A DNA stretch of 42,773 nt from a virus (IMGVR_UViG_3300008262_000358:1-42773); one strand, 5' to 3'; positions 17,026 through 25,806 are shown, numbered from the stretch's first letter. Numbers and translations: made by a program. The notes: a model not told the origin generated them from the letters alone.

Positions 17026-17780
17026 TGAATCCAGAAGAAGTAACTTCCGGTATTTCTATAAGTAATGAGACGAAAAAAAGAGGTAGAAGATCAAAACAAG
17101 AAAATTATTTTGATGTACAAGAAGAAATGGCCGTTAGAATGTTTTTGTTAGAAGAAACATTCGAAGGTAGAAACAAAATTTACAATCAATACTTAAGAGA
17201 TCCTTTAGATAAGATGATATCTTCAATTATAAGAAGATATAAATTATATAGGAAAGACATGGATTTTGAAGAAATTCATGCCGACACTCATTCTTTTTTG
17301 ATGACTAAAATAGATAAGTTTAAACCCGCAAAAGAAAAAAAAGCATATTCATATTTTGGGACTATATGTAAAAATTATTTGATGGGTCAAATAATTAAAG
17401 ATCAAAAAGAAATGAATCGAAAAATATCCTATGAAGATATCTCTTCCGCATTAGAAGAAGATGTTAGATTTTCATACAAAATTGAGATCGAAGAATTCAG
17501 TTCAGAAAATTTAATAAGTAGTTTCAAAACAGATCTAAAAACTTTTATTGAAAAAAATCAATTAAACGAAAACGAAAAAAAACTTGGAATTGCGTTATTA
17601 GAAATATTTGAAAACTACGAAAATATGTTTTCCGCGACTGATAATAACAAGTTTAATAAAAACATAGTTTTACTTTCTTTAAGAGAAATGACAAACCTTA
17701 CGACTAAAGAAATCAGAAATTCTATGAAAAAATACAAAAAGTTATATCTTAATATTTTGAGTGATGTCTTAAAAAACTAA
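17025..17780 (+). CDS. Phage sigma factor, T4 gp55-like (late transcription)
   Basis: 251 residues. Residues about 60-140 resemble sigma-70 region 2 as found in T4 gp55 relatives: LDKMISSIIRRYKLYRKDMD, FEEIHADTHSFLMTKIDKF, then KAYSYFGTICKNYLMGQI. The basic N-terminus (KKRGRRSKQ) may contact DNA. T4 gp55 replaces host sigma on RNA polymerase and recognises TATAAATA. This window has a recurrent upstream TATTTATA box, which makes this protein the natural candidate to read it. There is no obvious region 4, as expected for gp55. The start shares a base with the previous stop. Confidence 0.75.
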   Translation: MNPEEVTSGISISNETKKRGRRSKQENYFDVQEEMAVRMFLLEETFEGRNKIYNQYLRDPLDKMISSIIRRYKLYRKDMDFEEIHADTHSFLMTKIDKFKPAKEKKAYSYFGTICKNYLMGQIIKDQKEMNRKISYEDISSALEEDVRFSYKIEIEEFSSENLISSFKTDLKTFIEKNQLNENEKKLGIALLEIFENYENMFSATDNNKFNKNIVLLSLREMTNLTTKEIRNSMKKYKKLYLNILSDVLKN

Positions 17781-17787
17781 TATAAAA

Positions 17788-17795
17788 TATTTATT
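17788..17795 (+). promoter_or_regulatory. TATTTATT late-promoter-like box
   Basis: The plus strand reads A-TATTTATT, four bases before ATG 17800 in the 19-base gap after the sigma gene. It could start a separate transcript for the baseplate genes. The short spacing would imply a nearly leaderless mRNA. Confidence 0.35.
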
Positions 17796-17799
17796 GTTT

Positions 17800-18162
17800 A
17801 TGAGCAGACCCAAAAAAAAAGAAATTAAGTTCACCAAAGATTCGATATTATCGGTGATGCAAGAAATATATAATGAAATTGTAGAACAAAGAAACACAGC
17901 AGTTCGAATTCAAAATAAAATGTTGTCCATGATGAAAGATGCTGAAGATATGCAAACAATCGGTCCGGTTATAAAAGAACAACAAAAAATAATTAATGAT
18001 TGCGTAGAAAAAAAATTGACTCTCTCCAAATTACAATCCAGTATTTGGGAAAAGAATAATAAAGAACAAGAAGAATTTACATTAGAAGATTTGGATCAAG
18101 ATTTAATGCAATCTATTATCGAAAGAGATGTTGATAAATCAGATCAAAATTATAAATTATAA
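17800..18162 (+). CDS. Small coiled-coil protein downstream of the sigma factor
   Basis: 120 residues from ATG 17800 (MSRPKKKEIKFTKDSI); a TTG six bases earlier is in frame but less likely. Predicted largely helical, with heptad-like stretches between about 15 and 80, and an acidic C-terminus (FTLEDLDQDLMQSIIERD). It follows the gp55-like gene and precedes a large virion protein, and its stop shares a base with the next start. It could be a tail chaperone or a sigma partner in the manner of T4 gp33, but no sequence feature proves either. Confidence 0.6.
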   Translation: MSRPKKKEIKFTKDSILSVMQEIYNEIVEQRNTAVRIQNKMLSMMKDAEDMQTIGPVIKEQQKIINDCVEKKLTLSKLQSSIWEKNNKEQEEFTLEDLDQDLMQSIIERDVDKSDQNYKL

Positions 18163-20063
18163 TGGCCTTAGATTTAGAAAACTCATATGAAAGTGTAGAA
18201 AGTAAGATCAAAGCCGCAAGAACTTGGTTGGAAGTAAAAAGAGACAGAAAAAAACTAATCGAGCAACAAAAGGACAATCTTGCTAAGGCAAAAAGTAAGG
18301 TCACAACATCTGTAGAAAAACTAAAAGAAAAAAAGAAAAGATATCAGAGGGAAGTCAAAACCCAACTGAATCAAATGTTGAATATCGCCCAATTCAACTC
18401 CGGTAATGGATCTGCAAGTTTAAGATATATCAAATCTAAATTCATTCAGGCCGCCCTTAATATTCAACCAAAACTATTAGAGATCTTATTTAAAGAATCA
18501 ATCAACGCAATTGGTTGTTCTCAACAACAAACATTTCCTAGCAAATACACAATTTATCTTAAAGTTAAGAGTGTTGATATTCAAAACTTACTTAAAAGAG
18601 ATCCGAGTGAAGAAACTATGGCGGCGGCTTATGAAAAAAATCCACCAACACCAAATGTATTTCCTTACTCTATGAATAGAGAGTTGTGGAGTAGATTACA
18701 ACAAAAAAACCAAAAGGTTGAGATAAAAGGAATATCTGGAAAAAAATTATTTGATATTTCATATGTTACAGTTGCACAACCCGGAAATATTACCGGCGAC
18801 TTTTTCAAAATAGAACTGGAAGGAGGGGCACCTAACAATCTTAATAAAGTGGTTGATTTTTTTGTTGATTATTATAGGTCAATTCAATTAATTGATGTTA
18901 ATAATTTATTTTTACAATTAATGGATCTTATAACCGGAGCGTTCTCATTTCAAATGAACATCGGAGTTGGTGAGATAGATACAAAAAATAAATTCGCACT
19001 TTTACTACAAAGAATTTTAGGTTTATGTTTTGATTCAAAAAAAGAAATAGATGTCACAGGTAATTCTAAAATTGCCGAACTAGACGGTATTGATCAATCA
19101 TTTTTCGAATTCACTGATATAGATCTACGTTTTATAGACCAATTGAATACTAATATCAAAAATGGTGTTATGGAATTTGAGGATTGTGAAAACGTGTTAT
19201 TACCTATAGACTCGAGAGCAATTATTGATGGTGTTTTAAAGCTTAATCAGGCAACATCAAAAAAAGAAGAACAAGATATTGCAGAATCTTTAACAAATAT
19301 AATAACTGAAGACGAAAGATGGAAACTTCTTTTCCCCAATAGTTTTGATTTAGAATTAAAATTGGATTTCAGTTTTTTAGAATCATTACCTAAAGCCATT
19401 ATGGTGACTTTATTATCCCCAAAGGTAATTTTACCAATATTAATAATGTCTAAAGTTTTACAGCAGGAAGCCGCAAATTTGGTTGAAGATTTTTTAAGTT
19501 TTATAAAAAACTATAAAAAGTATGTGATTAATCTGATGTCAAAAATTGGTGGATTATTTATCGAAGAATTATTCAATATTATAAAAAAAGACATAAAAAG
19601 GTTAATAGGTGACATAATTAAAGATGTTGCGAAAGAAACCGCACAAAAAAAGATCTCAATTATATTGAGATTAGTTGAAATTTTATTAATTGTATCTAGA
19701 TTTGTTGATGATTGGAGACGGTGTAAAAGCGTTGTCGATGAAATATTAGCATTGTTGGCCATTCTTTCCCCTCCCTTGAAAATTCCCGGATTCCTACTAG
19801 CGGCGTCAGAATTACTAGGTGGATTTTCAGCCGCGAGAGCGGGAATAAATTCGATTGAAGAATTCCAAAAATTAGGTTTACCAACGGGTGTAATGCCCGA
19901 CGGAAGTCCGAATTTGATGCTGGCGAGTTTGTTCGGATCTATTGCTGCGACTCAAAGAGAAGAAAACGAAAACGGAAAAGTACAAACGTTAATTAAACCG
20001 TTAACAATGACTCCGGCAGGTGTCACCATGCCTAATGGAGGTATTTTCGGTAAAAAAATGTGA
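18162..20063 (+). CDS. Large tail/baseplate-type protein, unknown
   Basis: 633 residues. N-terminal coiled coil (about 10-75, rich in KAK/EKLKEKKKR), a mixed central region (about 75-400) and a strongly hydrophobic helical region (about 405-560; segments such as AIMVTLLSPKVILPILIMS and LLALLAILSPPLKI). The C-terminus is Gly/Pro-rich (GGIFGKKM). Hydrophobic segments fit a tape-measure-like or hub protein that enters the cell envelope. Next to the gp5-like gene, so a baseplate hub or tail role is likely. No specific family recognised. Confidence 0.6.
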   Translation: MALDLENSYESVESKIKAARTWLEVKRDRKKLIEQQKDNLAKAKSKVTTSVEKLKEKKKRYQREVKTQLNQMLNIAQFNSGNGSASLRYIKSKFIQAALNIQPKLLEILFKESINAIGCSQQQTFPSKYTIYLKVKSVDIQNLLKRDPSEETMAAAYEKNPPTPNVFPYSMNRELWSRLQQKNQKVEIKGISGKKLFDISYVTVAQPGNITGDFFKIELEGGAPNNLNKVVDFFVDYYRSIQLIDVNNLFLQLMDLITGAFSFQMNIGVGEIDTKNKFALLLQRILGLCFDSKKEIDVTGNSKIAELDGIDQSFFEFTDIDLRFIDQLNTNIKNGVMEFEDCENVLLPIDSRAIIDGVLKLNQATSKKEEQDIAESLTNIITEDERWKLLFPNSFDLELKLDFSFLESLPKAIMVTLLSPKVILPILIMSKVLQQEAANLVEDFLSFIKNYKKYVINLMSKIGGLFIEELFNIIKKDIKRLIGDIIKDVAKETAQKKISIILRLVEILLIVSRFVDDWRRCKSVVDEILALLAILSPPLKIPGFLLAASELLGGFSAARAGINSIEEFQKLGLPTGVMPDGSPNLMLASLFGSIAATQREENENGKVQTLIKPLTMTPAGVTMPNGGIFGKKM

Positions 20064-20064
20064 T

Positions 20065-20265
20065 ATGGAGGATAGAAACAAAATAAATGAAGTACTGAAA
20101 AATATTGGTGATAGCACCAATAAAGAGTTAAAAATTTGTTTAGATTTTTTGAATGAAGATTTCGAACAAACAAAAATCAGTATTATAAAACTTACAAAAC
20201 ATTTAGATAATACAGAAATTTTATATAATAGGGTGTTGAAAGAATACGAAAAAAGAATAAAATAA
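20065..20265 (+). CDS. Small helical protein
   Basis: 66 residues from ATG 20065, two bases after the upstream stop; an in-frame GTG at 20020 would extend it into the previous gene and is less likely. All-helical composition (MEDRNKINEVLKNIGDSTN to YEKRIK), charged, with no motif. Sits between two baseplate-type genes and ends five bases before the gp5-like start. Possibly a minor baseplate component or chaperone; unproven. Confidence 0.6.
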   Translation: MEDRNKINEVLKNIGDSTNKELKICLDFLNEDFEQTKISIIKLTKHLDNTEILYNRVLKEYEKRIK

Positions 20266-20269
20266 TTCG

Positions 20270-21817
20270 ATGAGTAAAAAGTATATATATACCGGAGTAG
20301 TTAAAGATGTTAATGATCCCCTTATGTTGAATAGGGTTAGGATTTTTTTTGACACAACAACTGAAGGATTAAATAATACTGCAATTTTAGATTCGGTTCC
20401 AAATACCTATAATGGTGTAGAAACAAAAATAGATGGTGATTTGAAACCCGAATTCAAATGGTCCGCTATGGATCCGTTTTGTTTTCTCCCATTACTTCCA
20501 TTATTCGTTAAAGTAACACCAAAAGTCGGAGAATCTGTTAATGTAATTTGGCCGAATCCTGATTTCAAACTTGGTGAGCAATATTACATTCAAGGAACGT
20601 TTTCATCCCCATTAACAATGTTCAATGAACAATCCGTTTCATCAAGAATGTTTGCAACCAAAAATATGTTGTTGAAACCTTCTGTGAATTTGAAAAACCC
20701 AACAAATGCCGAATATTATCTACCGACAACAAAAGGTGTTTTCCCAGAACCGGAAGATAGTGCTTTGTTAGGAAGAGGCACATGTGATATAATTGTAAGA
20801 GATAATGATGTAGTAATAAGAGCCGGAAAAAGTAATGAAATTCCAACTAATAGAAATTCTAATTTGTCGGCAAAAAAGACAAGAAGCTTCATTCAGTTGT
20901 CAAATTTTTCTGATCGAATAATTTTCAACGGTACAAACCCACAAATACGATTGGAGCAGAATGTTCAGTTTGTCAAAACGTTGATTGAATGGAATATAAT
21001 TAATCCCGAAAATCAGCAAGATAAATTCAATTTAGAAGTTTATATATATGGTCTTGCCGAGACTAGTGCAAATACCACAAATCAAATAACAATTTCATCT
21101 CCGGTTGATGATAAATCATTGATCACAAAACTAACATTCAATAATCAATCTTCTAATGATGTTATAAAAAAAATAAACGATATCATTAAAGACGTTAATA
21201 ACGGCAAGTTAAATATTGATCCTTATCCAATATTGAAATTAGAAAGAGTCCATCCAATGATATTCAGACCAAGTGAATTAACTTATAAATGGATTTCACA
21301 AGGATCTAATAATTCCACACCTGAATATAAAAATGTAAGTAATATTGCAACAAAGGTTAAATTTAAGAGAGAAGGAAATAATGGTTTTGGTCTTATTTTC
21401 TTCAAAAATAAACCGGGACAGCAAACAATACCAAGAACAGATTATGTTAAAGATATTTCAAGACAAAATGTTTCAACAACATATAATGTTTTGGGTGCAG
21501 ATAAATTAGTTTTTTTATCTCACGAAAGTCAAATTCCTGATGGGCAAAGAATTTTTTTGAATGAAGACACTTTGAGGGGTATTTCACAAGAATTTTTGGC
21601 TGAAAACGTTATTCCAAACACAAATTCATTTGTAAGAGGAGAAGAATTAGTTAAGTTTTTAAACTTGGTAATCAGATTTTTAATTAGTCACGTTCACGCA
21701 TTTCCCGGATTACCCCCAATTCCCATCGCGACCGATGGAACGTCAACTGCCAAGATTTTATCTCAATTACAGAACGCAGGAAACACAATTCTCAACAAAA
21801 ATATTAGAATTAACTAA
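20270..21817 (+). CDS. Baseplate spike/hub protein, gp5-like N-terminal OB domain
   Basis: 515 residues. The N-terminal about 115 residues match the gp5-type OB fold: KYIYTGVVKDVNDPLMLNRV, then KVTPKVGESVNVIWPNPDF and EQYYIQGTF. In T4, gp5 links the baseplate hub to the central spike. No lysozyme domain is seen after the OB fold, unlike T4 gp5. The C-terminus (ISHVHAFPGLPPIPIATDG) contains a His-containing loop and Pro turns. Followed by another large virion protein after a 27-base gap. Assigned to the baseplate with good but not complete confidence. Confidence 0.7.
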   Translation: MSKKYIYTGVVKDVNDPLMLNRVRIFFDTTTEGLNNTAILDSVPNTYNGVETKIDGDLKPEFKWSAMDPFCFLPLLPLFVKVTPKVGESVNVIWPNPDFKLGEQYYIQGTFSSPLTMFNEQSVSSRMFATKNMLLKPSVNLKNPTNAEYYLPTTKGVFPEPEDSALLGRGTCDIIVRDNDVVIRAGKSNEIPTNRNSNLSAKKTRSFIQLSNFSDRIIFNGTNPQIRLEQNVQFVKTLIEWNIINPENQQDKFNLEVYIYGLAETSANTTNQITISSPVDDKSLITKLTFNNQSSNDVIKKINDIIKDVNNGKLNIDPYPILKLERVHPMIFRPSELTYKWISQGSNNSTPEYKNVSNIATKVKFKREGNNGFGLIFFKNKPGQQTIPRTDYVKDISRQNVSTTYNVLGADKLVFLSHESQIPDGQRIFLNEDTLRGISQEFLAENVIPNTNSFVRGEELVKFLNLVIRFLISHVHAFPGLPPIPIATDGTSTAKILSQLQNAGNTILNKNIRIN

Positions 21818-21824
21818 TTATTGA

Positions 21825-21832
21825 TATTTATT
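21825..21832 (+). promoter_or_regulatory. TATTTATT late-promoter-like box
   Basis: The plus strand reads A-TATTTATT, 12 bases before ATG 21845, in the 27-base gap after the gp5-like gene. It is one of the R-TATTTAT-W sites. Confidence 0.4.
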
Positions 21833-21844
21833 GATAAAATAATA

Positions 21845-23347
21845 ATGTCAATACATAGATCATATTTTAATAAGAATAACACTATTATTTCAGAAAATAC
21901 TCTAAATACAGGGAGAAATCCTGTGACGGATATATATTACGGATCCAATAAAGAGAGTATATCTCCAAACGGTTTTACTAGATTTATTTTTAGTATAGAT
22001 TTTTCAACTTTTTTTCAAAAAATTTCAGACGGAACAATAAGTGTAGATTGTGTAGATAAACCAACTCACACTTTGACAATGACAAATACGATAAAGTTCA
22101 ATAATGAATTACTAAATACTTTTAATTCAGACGAAAGAAAAAGAGCGAGTTCATTTGATTTAATATTATTTAGAATCCCAAAAACATCAGGAACCACCGG
22201 AAATCCTCAAAGTTGGGATGAAGGTGTTGGATATGATTTTATTGATTCTGCTAGGGCTCTTAATAACTTCGCAGGAGTTCAATTAATTACAGAACCTTTG
22301 GTAGACAATCCTGTTTCAGATAGACCGTCAAATTGGTATCAAAATACAAATTTAGATTTCTGGTCTGAGGAAGGAATATACAACAATAAAAACGAATCTG
22401 ATTTTGTTAATTATGATGATTTAGTAATTGTTGACATCCAACATTTTGATAAAGGAAATGAAGATATTAATTTCGATATGACCGATGAAATAAACGGAAT
22501 CATAGATGGGACAATAACAGATGTTACTGGATGGGGTATTGCATATAGACCTGAATTTGAATTAATTACTGGTTTAACATCTAACTATAGTGTTTCTTTT
22601 TTTACAAGACATACTCAAACATTTTACGAACCATATCTTTTAACAACTTACAATGATTTAATCGAAGATGATAGAGATCTTTTTGTTGAGAACTCACCTA
22701 ATAAGTTATATCTTTTCGCTTATATAAATGGGGACTATGTAAATTTAGATGAGAATCCATCTGTAACGATTTTAGACCCGAATGGAGACCCTATTCCAAC
22801 ATTTACAAATCTACCTACCTGTAAAAGAACAAAAGGGGTTTATGAGGTTCAAATACCACCTATAAACGGATTCAAAACTCCCTGTCAATTTAGTGATGTT
22901 TGGTCAAATATAAAATTGAATGGCGAAACATTACCAAACATAGAAAATGAGTTTGCACTTCTCCCATATAAAAATAAAATAAGTTTGGGTGTTCAATCAA
23001 AAGAACCTGAAATATACGGATTTGATTTTTATGGAATCAAACAGGATGAAAAAATATTAAATACTGATCTCAGAAAAGTTGGTGTTATAATTAAAAAAGC
23101 ATACACAACAAAACACCTCCTTCACAATGTAGATGGATTTTATAGAGTTTATGTCAGAGAAGGAAATACGGAAGTCCAAGTTCAAGATTGGACAAAATTG
23201 AATAGAACATCAAATGAATATTACTTTATATTCGACACAAGAGATAAAATCCCGAATGAGTATTTCGTAGATATCAAAGTGAATACAAGTGGAATTGTGG
23301 ATACTTATAAGAGAACAATAAAATTTCAAATTGTAAATAAAAAATAA
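21845..23347 (+). CDS. Large virion structural protein, unknown
   Basis: 500 residues from ATG 21845; the upstream TTG frame start at 21821 overlaps the TATTTATT box and is unlikely. Mostly beta-type composition with many Asn, Asp and Thr (RFIFSIDFSTFFQKI; LYLFAYINGDYVNL; VYVREGNTEVQVQDW), suggesting several Ig- or jelly-roll-like domains. No enzyme motif. Between the gp5-like protein and a Lys-rich protein, so a baseplate, tail or neck structural role is likely. Two bases separate it from the next gene. Confidence 0.65.
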   Translation: MSIHRSYFNKNNTIISENTLNTGRNPVTDIYYGSNKESISPNGFTRFIFSIDFSTFFQKISDGTISVDCVDKPTHTLTMTNTIKFNNELLNTFNSDERKRASSFDLILFRIPKTSGTTGNPQSWDEGVGYDFIDSARALNNFAGVQLITEPLVDNPVSDRPSNWYQNTNLDFWSEEGIYNNKNESDFVNYDDLVIVDIQHFDKGNEDINFDMTDEINGIIDGTITDVTGWGIAYRPEFELITGLTSNYSVSFFTRHTQTFYEPYLLTTYNDLIEDDRDLFVENSPNKLYLFAYINGDYVNLDENPSVTILDPNGDPIPTFTNLPTCKRTKGVYEVQIPPINGFKTPCQFSDVWSNIKLNGETLPNIENEFALLPYKNKISLGVQSKEPEIYGFDFYGIKQDEKILNTDLRKVGVIIKKAYTTKHLLHNVDGFYRVYVREGNTEVQVQDWTKLNRTSNEYYFIFDTRDKIPNEYFVDIKVNTSGIVDTYKRTIKFQIVNKK

Positions 23348-23348
23348 T

Positions 23349-24137
23349 ATGAGAAAAAGACCAGGAAATCCATATGATTTCAAATATGAAAAAAATGATG
23401 AAGATTTATCATTAGAGGATCCTTTTATGTATTCTGTTGATCCATCTTATGAATCACCAGTTGATGATGAAAATGAATTCGATATGGATGATCAGGATCA
23501 AGAAGATACCCCGGAAGGAATAGGATTAAAGGATGAAGACGAATCTTTCCAAAGAAGGATGAGAATGAGTAGAGTTAAACCAATGAAACGCGCACAGGGT
23601 GAATGGGATAGAGACAAATGGAAAGAAGAAAAGCCATATTCACCTATCAAATCTGACGACTTACCATTAGACAAATATTTGGAAAAGAAAAAAACCATCA
23701 AATTGAAAGAATCTGACATATACAGAATGGTTCAAAAAGTTTTAAGAGAACAAGAAAATCAGAGATATATGTTCTTCAGTAATTTGGAACAAATGAAAAG
23801 ACAATGTGAGATGCTACTTAAATTAGATCAAAGTCAGGTCGAGCAAATTTTATCTGACGGTCATGATTGGGCACAAGATCACATTGCAGAAGCAAAAAAT
23901 AATATGGATCAGGTTTTTGATTTTATGATGAATGAAACCAAGTCAAAAGACAAGGAGATGGTTGAAGAGGGTAGAAAAAAGACCGGAACCAAATTATGCG
24001 CTAGAGGATTAGCAGCTGCTAAAGGTAAATTTAAAGTTCACCCTTCCGCATATTCAAATGGTTACGGAGTCCAAGTGTGTAAAGGAAAAAAACCGGGATT
24101 AGACGGAAAGAAAAAATGTTCCCCACCTTATTGTTAA
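23349..24137 (+). CDS. Virion-type protein with helical motif and C-terminal Cys domain
   Basis: 262 residues. N-terminal about 100 residues are acidic and disordered. A short helix KLKESDIYRMVQKVLREQ (about 118-135) matches the LSESD-type motif seen elsewhere in the window. The C-terminal about 60 residues form a compact Cys-containing segment (LCARGLAAAKGKF, PSAYSNGYGVQVCKGK, CSPPYC) with four Cys that could bind a metal. Last gene of the rightward operon, directly followed by a strong bidirectional terminator. Function unknown. Confidence 0.6.
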   Translation: MRKRPGNPYDFKYEKNDEDLSLEDPFMYSVDPSYESPVDDENEFDMDDQDQEDTPEGIGLKDEDESFQRRMRMSRVKPMKRAQGEWDRDKWKEEKPYSPIKSDDLPLDKYLEKKKTIKLKESDIYRMVQKVLREQENQRYMFFSNLEQMKRQCEMLLKLDQSQVEQILSDGHDWAQDHIAEAKNNMDQVFDFMMNETKSKDKEMVEEGRKKTGTKLCARGLAAAKGKFKVHPSAYSNGYGVQVCKGKKPGLDGKKKCSPPYC

Positions 24138-24143
24138 AAATCA

Positions 24144-24169
24144 AAAAACCCCTCATAAGAGGGGTTTTT
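24144..24169. terminator. Bidirectional rho-independent terminator
   Basis: An 11-base stem (AAAAACCCCTC pairing with GAGGGGTTTTT) with an ATAA loop and A/T runs on both sides. It lies between the convergent ends of the 23349 gene and the FKBP gene and should stop transcription from both directions. Confidence 0.9.
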
Positions 24170-24171
24170 AA

Positions 24172-24597
24172 TTACATAATTTCCAATACTTCCAAATCAA
24201 ATGTTAGATCTTTTCCGGCCAATGGATGATTACCATCCAAAACTGCTAAATCTTCAGTTAATTCAACTACTTTAACATTTACAGGACCTTGTGGAGTGTG
24301 AGCTTGGAGCATTTGTCCAACTGTAACACCTTCAGGAAGATTTGATTTTGGAACTTCCACAACCATTTCTTTAACTACAGGACCATATGCATTATAAGAT
24401 TCAATCTTAATTGTTTTTTTCTCACCAACTGACATATCAATAAGAGCATTTTCAAACCCCTTAATCAATTGATTCTGACCTAGTTTCGCAGTCAAAGGTT
24501 CTCTACCTTCATTTAATGAACTATCAAAAACAGTTCCATCATCTAATTTACCTGTGTAATGGACACTTACTGTGTCTCCGTTTTTTACTTTTGACAT
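24172..24597 (-). CDS. FKBP-type peptidyl-prolyl isomerase, SlyD-like
   Basis: 141 residues from ATG 24597 (MSKVKNGDTVSVHYTGKL); a longer frame to 24735 gives an atypical hydrophobic extension and would overlap the promoter. FKBP core: VHYTGKLDDGTVFDSS and LIKGFENALIDMSVGEKK; the insert-in-flap of SlyD follows (VVEVPKSNLPEGV ... NHPLAGKDLTFDLEVL). It lacks the His/Cys-rich metal tail of E. coli SlyD. The enzyme catalyses cis-trans isomerisation of peptidyl-proline bonds and acts as a chaperone. It probably derives from a host gene and has its own host-type promoter candidate. Confidence 0.92.
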   Translation of the reverse strand: MSKVKNGDTVSVHYTGKLDDGTVFDSSLNEGREPLTAKLGQNQLIKGFENALIDMSVGEKKTIKIESYNAYGPVVKEMVVEVPKSNLPEGVTVGQMLQAHTPQGPVNVKVVELTEDLAVLDGNHPLAGKDLTFDLEVLEIM

Positions 24598-24607
24598 AAT
24601 TTTTTTA

Positions 24608-24638
24608 TAAACATAATTTATTATATTTTGTTTATCAA
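24608..24638 (-). promoter_or_regulatory. Bacteroidota-type promoter candidate for the FKBP gene
   Basis: On the minus strand a TTG is followed by 20 bases and then TATGTTTA, ten bases before ATG 24597. Bacteroidota housekeeping promoters read TTG, 19-21 bases, TAnnTTTG; this differs only in the last base. Confidence 0.45.
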
Positions 24639-24676
24639 GTTTTTTAAAAAATATTTTATTTTCTTTTAAAAATTTA

Positions 24677-24684
24677 TACCTTTG
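24677..24684 (+). promoter_or_regulatory. TACCTTTG (TAnnTTTG) -7-like element
   Basis: TACCTTTG matches the Bacteroidota -7 consensus TAnnTTTG and lies four bases before ATG 24689. No clear TTG -33 element is at the right distance. If used, the mRNA would be almost leaderless. Confidence 0.3.
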
Positions 24685-24688
24685 TATT

Positions 24689-25129
24689 ATGAATAACAAA
24701 CAAATAGTTGGGTATATACCCAAATTACTCTTCAAAATTTACCTTTATCTTAAAGATAAGTTTGATCCCCCAAAACCAATTATTGAAGAAGAAATAATAT
24801 GTTATGAAATATGTAAAAAACTTATTTCATTAAAAGATTCAAAATTAACAACCGCACCTCTATCAAGTAAGAGATACATTAAAAATGATGAACATAGAAT
24901 GTTTATCGTTATTGAAAATAGAATGGTTACGTTAATTAACCACATATATAGTTATAATGTATATTTTGAAAATGATAACAATTATTATGAAATAATTAAT
25001 CTTATTGATAGTGAAGTAGAAAGAAAAAGATTAGAACTTGAAGAAGAAATTCAGTCAAATATTAAACATTCACTTAAAAATATATTGAATAATTTATCCG
25101 ACCAATCTATTAACGACCTTATTTATTAA
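24689..25129 (+). CDS. Hypothetical phage protein
   Basis: 146 residues. A short hydrophobic N-terminal stretch (VGYIPKLLFKIYLYLKDKF) could associate with a membrane but is too charged for a clear TM segment. The middle (SLKDSKLTTAPLSSKRYIKN, then MFIVIENRMVTLINHIYSYN) looks like a compact alpha/beta fold; the C-terminus is helical. Divergent from the FKBP gene and convergent with the following minus-strand gene, whose end it overlaps by about 36 bases. Function unknown. Confidence 0.6.
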   Translation: MNNKQIVGYIPKLLFKIYLYLKDKFDPPKPIIEEEIICYEICKKLISLKDSKLTTAPLSSKRYIKNDEHRMFIVIENRMVTLINHIYSYNVYFENDNNYYEIINLIDSEVERKRLELEEEIQSNIKHSLKNILNNLSDQSINDLIY

Positions 25130-25777
25130 ATTTTCAATAACCGATTCCTTTCTTGGTTTATAACTCACCATAGTCGGTTTATTACCTTTACCTACTTTAG
25201 GGTCAGATTTTTCGGCCTTTCTTTTTTGTTGACATGCCGACCTTTTTTGTGAGTCAGTCATTTTAGCCGCAACCCCCGCAGCTCTACATTTAGGATATCC
25301 TTTTGAACTTGCTTCAGGTCTTCCACAGGGGGGATGACCTCCACCTTCTTTTTTACGACATATATTAACCCAGGGACCCTTAGGTTGACTACTTCCTTTT
25401 GGTTTTTTCTTTGTTCCAAACCAAACCGCCAAATCTTCTTTAACTATTTTATTAAAAGGTCCAATAGGTTTTTTAGGTCCATTACCTCCATTTATATTAT
25501 CCCCATCCTCATCATTCTGTACAAAATGTCCCTTCAAAAATTTGGCAATTTTTTCAGATTTTTTTTCCATTGATTTTATTTTATTTTTTGGTGTGCTCAT
25601 TTTACCGTCATAACTGTCATGTGCCAATTCAGGATTATCAAATTTTGAAATTTTTTTTGTGAAAGGTTCCAATTCTTTTTTTTCCCAAAATCTTAAACCC
25701 ATAATTAATGGATTTCTGAAACTACCGGCATTTCCGGTTGATGTTGCTTCTTGTATTCTATTTTTATTTATAGACAT
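25094..25777 (-). CDS. Cys-containing DUF5872-like protein
   Basis: 227 residues. A C-terminal module begins at about DLAVWFGTKK and contains WVNICRKKEGGGHPPCGRP, YPKCRAAGVAAKM and QKRSACQQKRKAEK: four Cys in a pattern I associate with the DUF5872 family of phage and giant-virus proteins (name from memory). The C-terminal tail ENLINKVVNRLVG is a short helix like those in other virion-type proteins here. The N-terminus RIQEATSTGNAGSF is Gly/Ser-rich. Its 3' end overlaps the convergent gene. A virion role is inferred only from module sharing. Confidence 0.6.
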   Translation of the reverse strand: MSINKNRIQEATSTGNAGSFRNPLIMGLRFWEKKELEPFTKKISKFDNPELAHDSYDGKMSTPKNKIKSMEKKSEKIAKFLKGHFVQNDEDGDNINGGNGPKKPIGPFNKIVKEDLAVWFGTKKKPKGSSQPKGPWVNICRKKEGGGHPPCGRPEASSKGYPKCRAAGVAAKMTDSQKRSACQQKRKAEKSDPKVGKGNKPTMVSYKPRKESVIENLINKVVNRLVG

Positions 25778-25798
25778 TTTGAATTTAAATACTTATAT

Positions 25799-25806
25799 TA
25801 TAAATA
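25799..25806. promoter_or_regulatory. TATAAATA / TATTTATA box between divergent genes
   Basis: The plus strand reads TATAAATA, the exact T4 late box, nine bases before ATG 25816. The minus strand reads TATTTATA, 21 bases before ATG 25777. It could serve either or both genes. Confidence 0.4.

Noticed and set aside
24598-24735. N-terminal extension of the FKBP protein
   Set aside because: The extra 46 residues are Lys/Ile/Phe-rich, do not resemble SlyD and cover the divergent promoter region; ATG 24597 starts the family sequence exactly.
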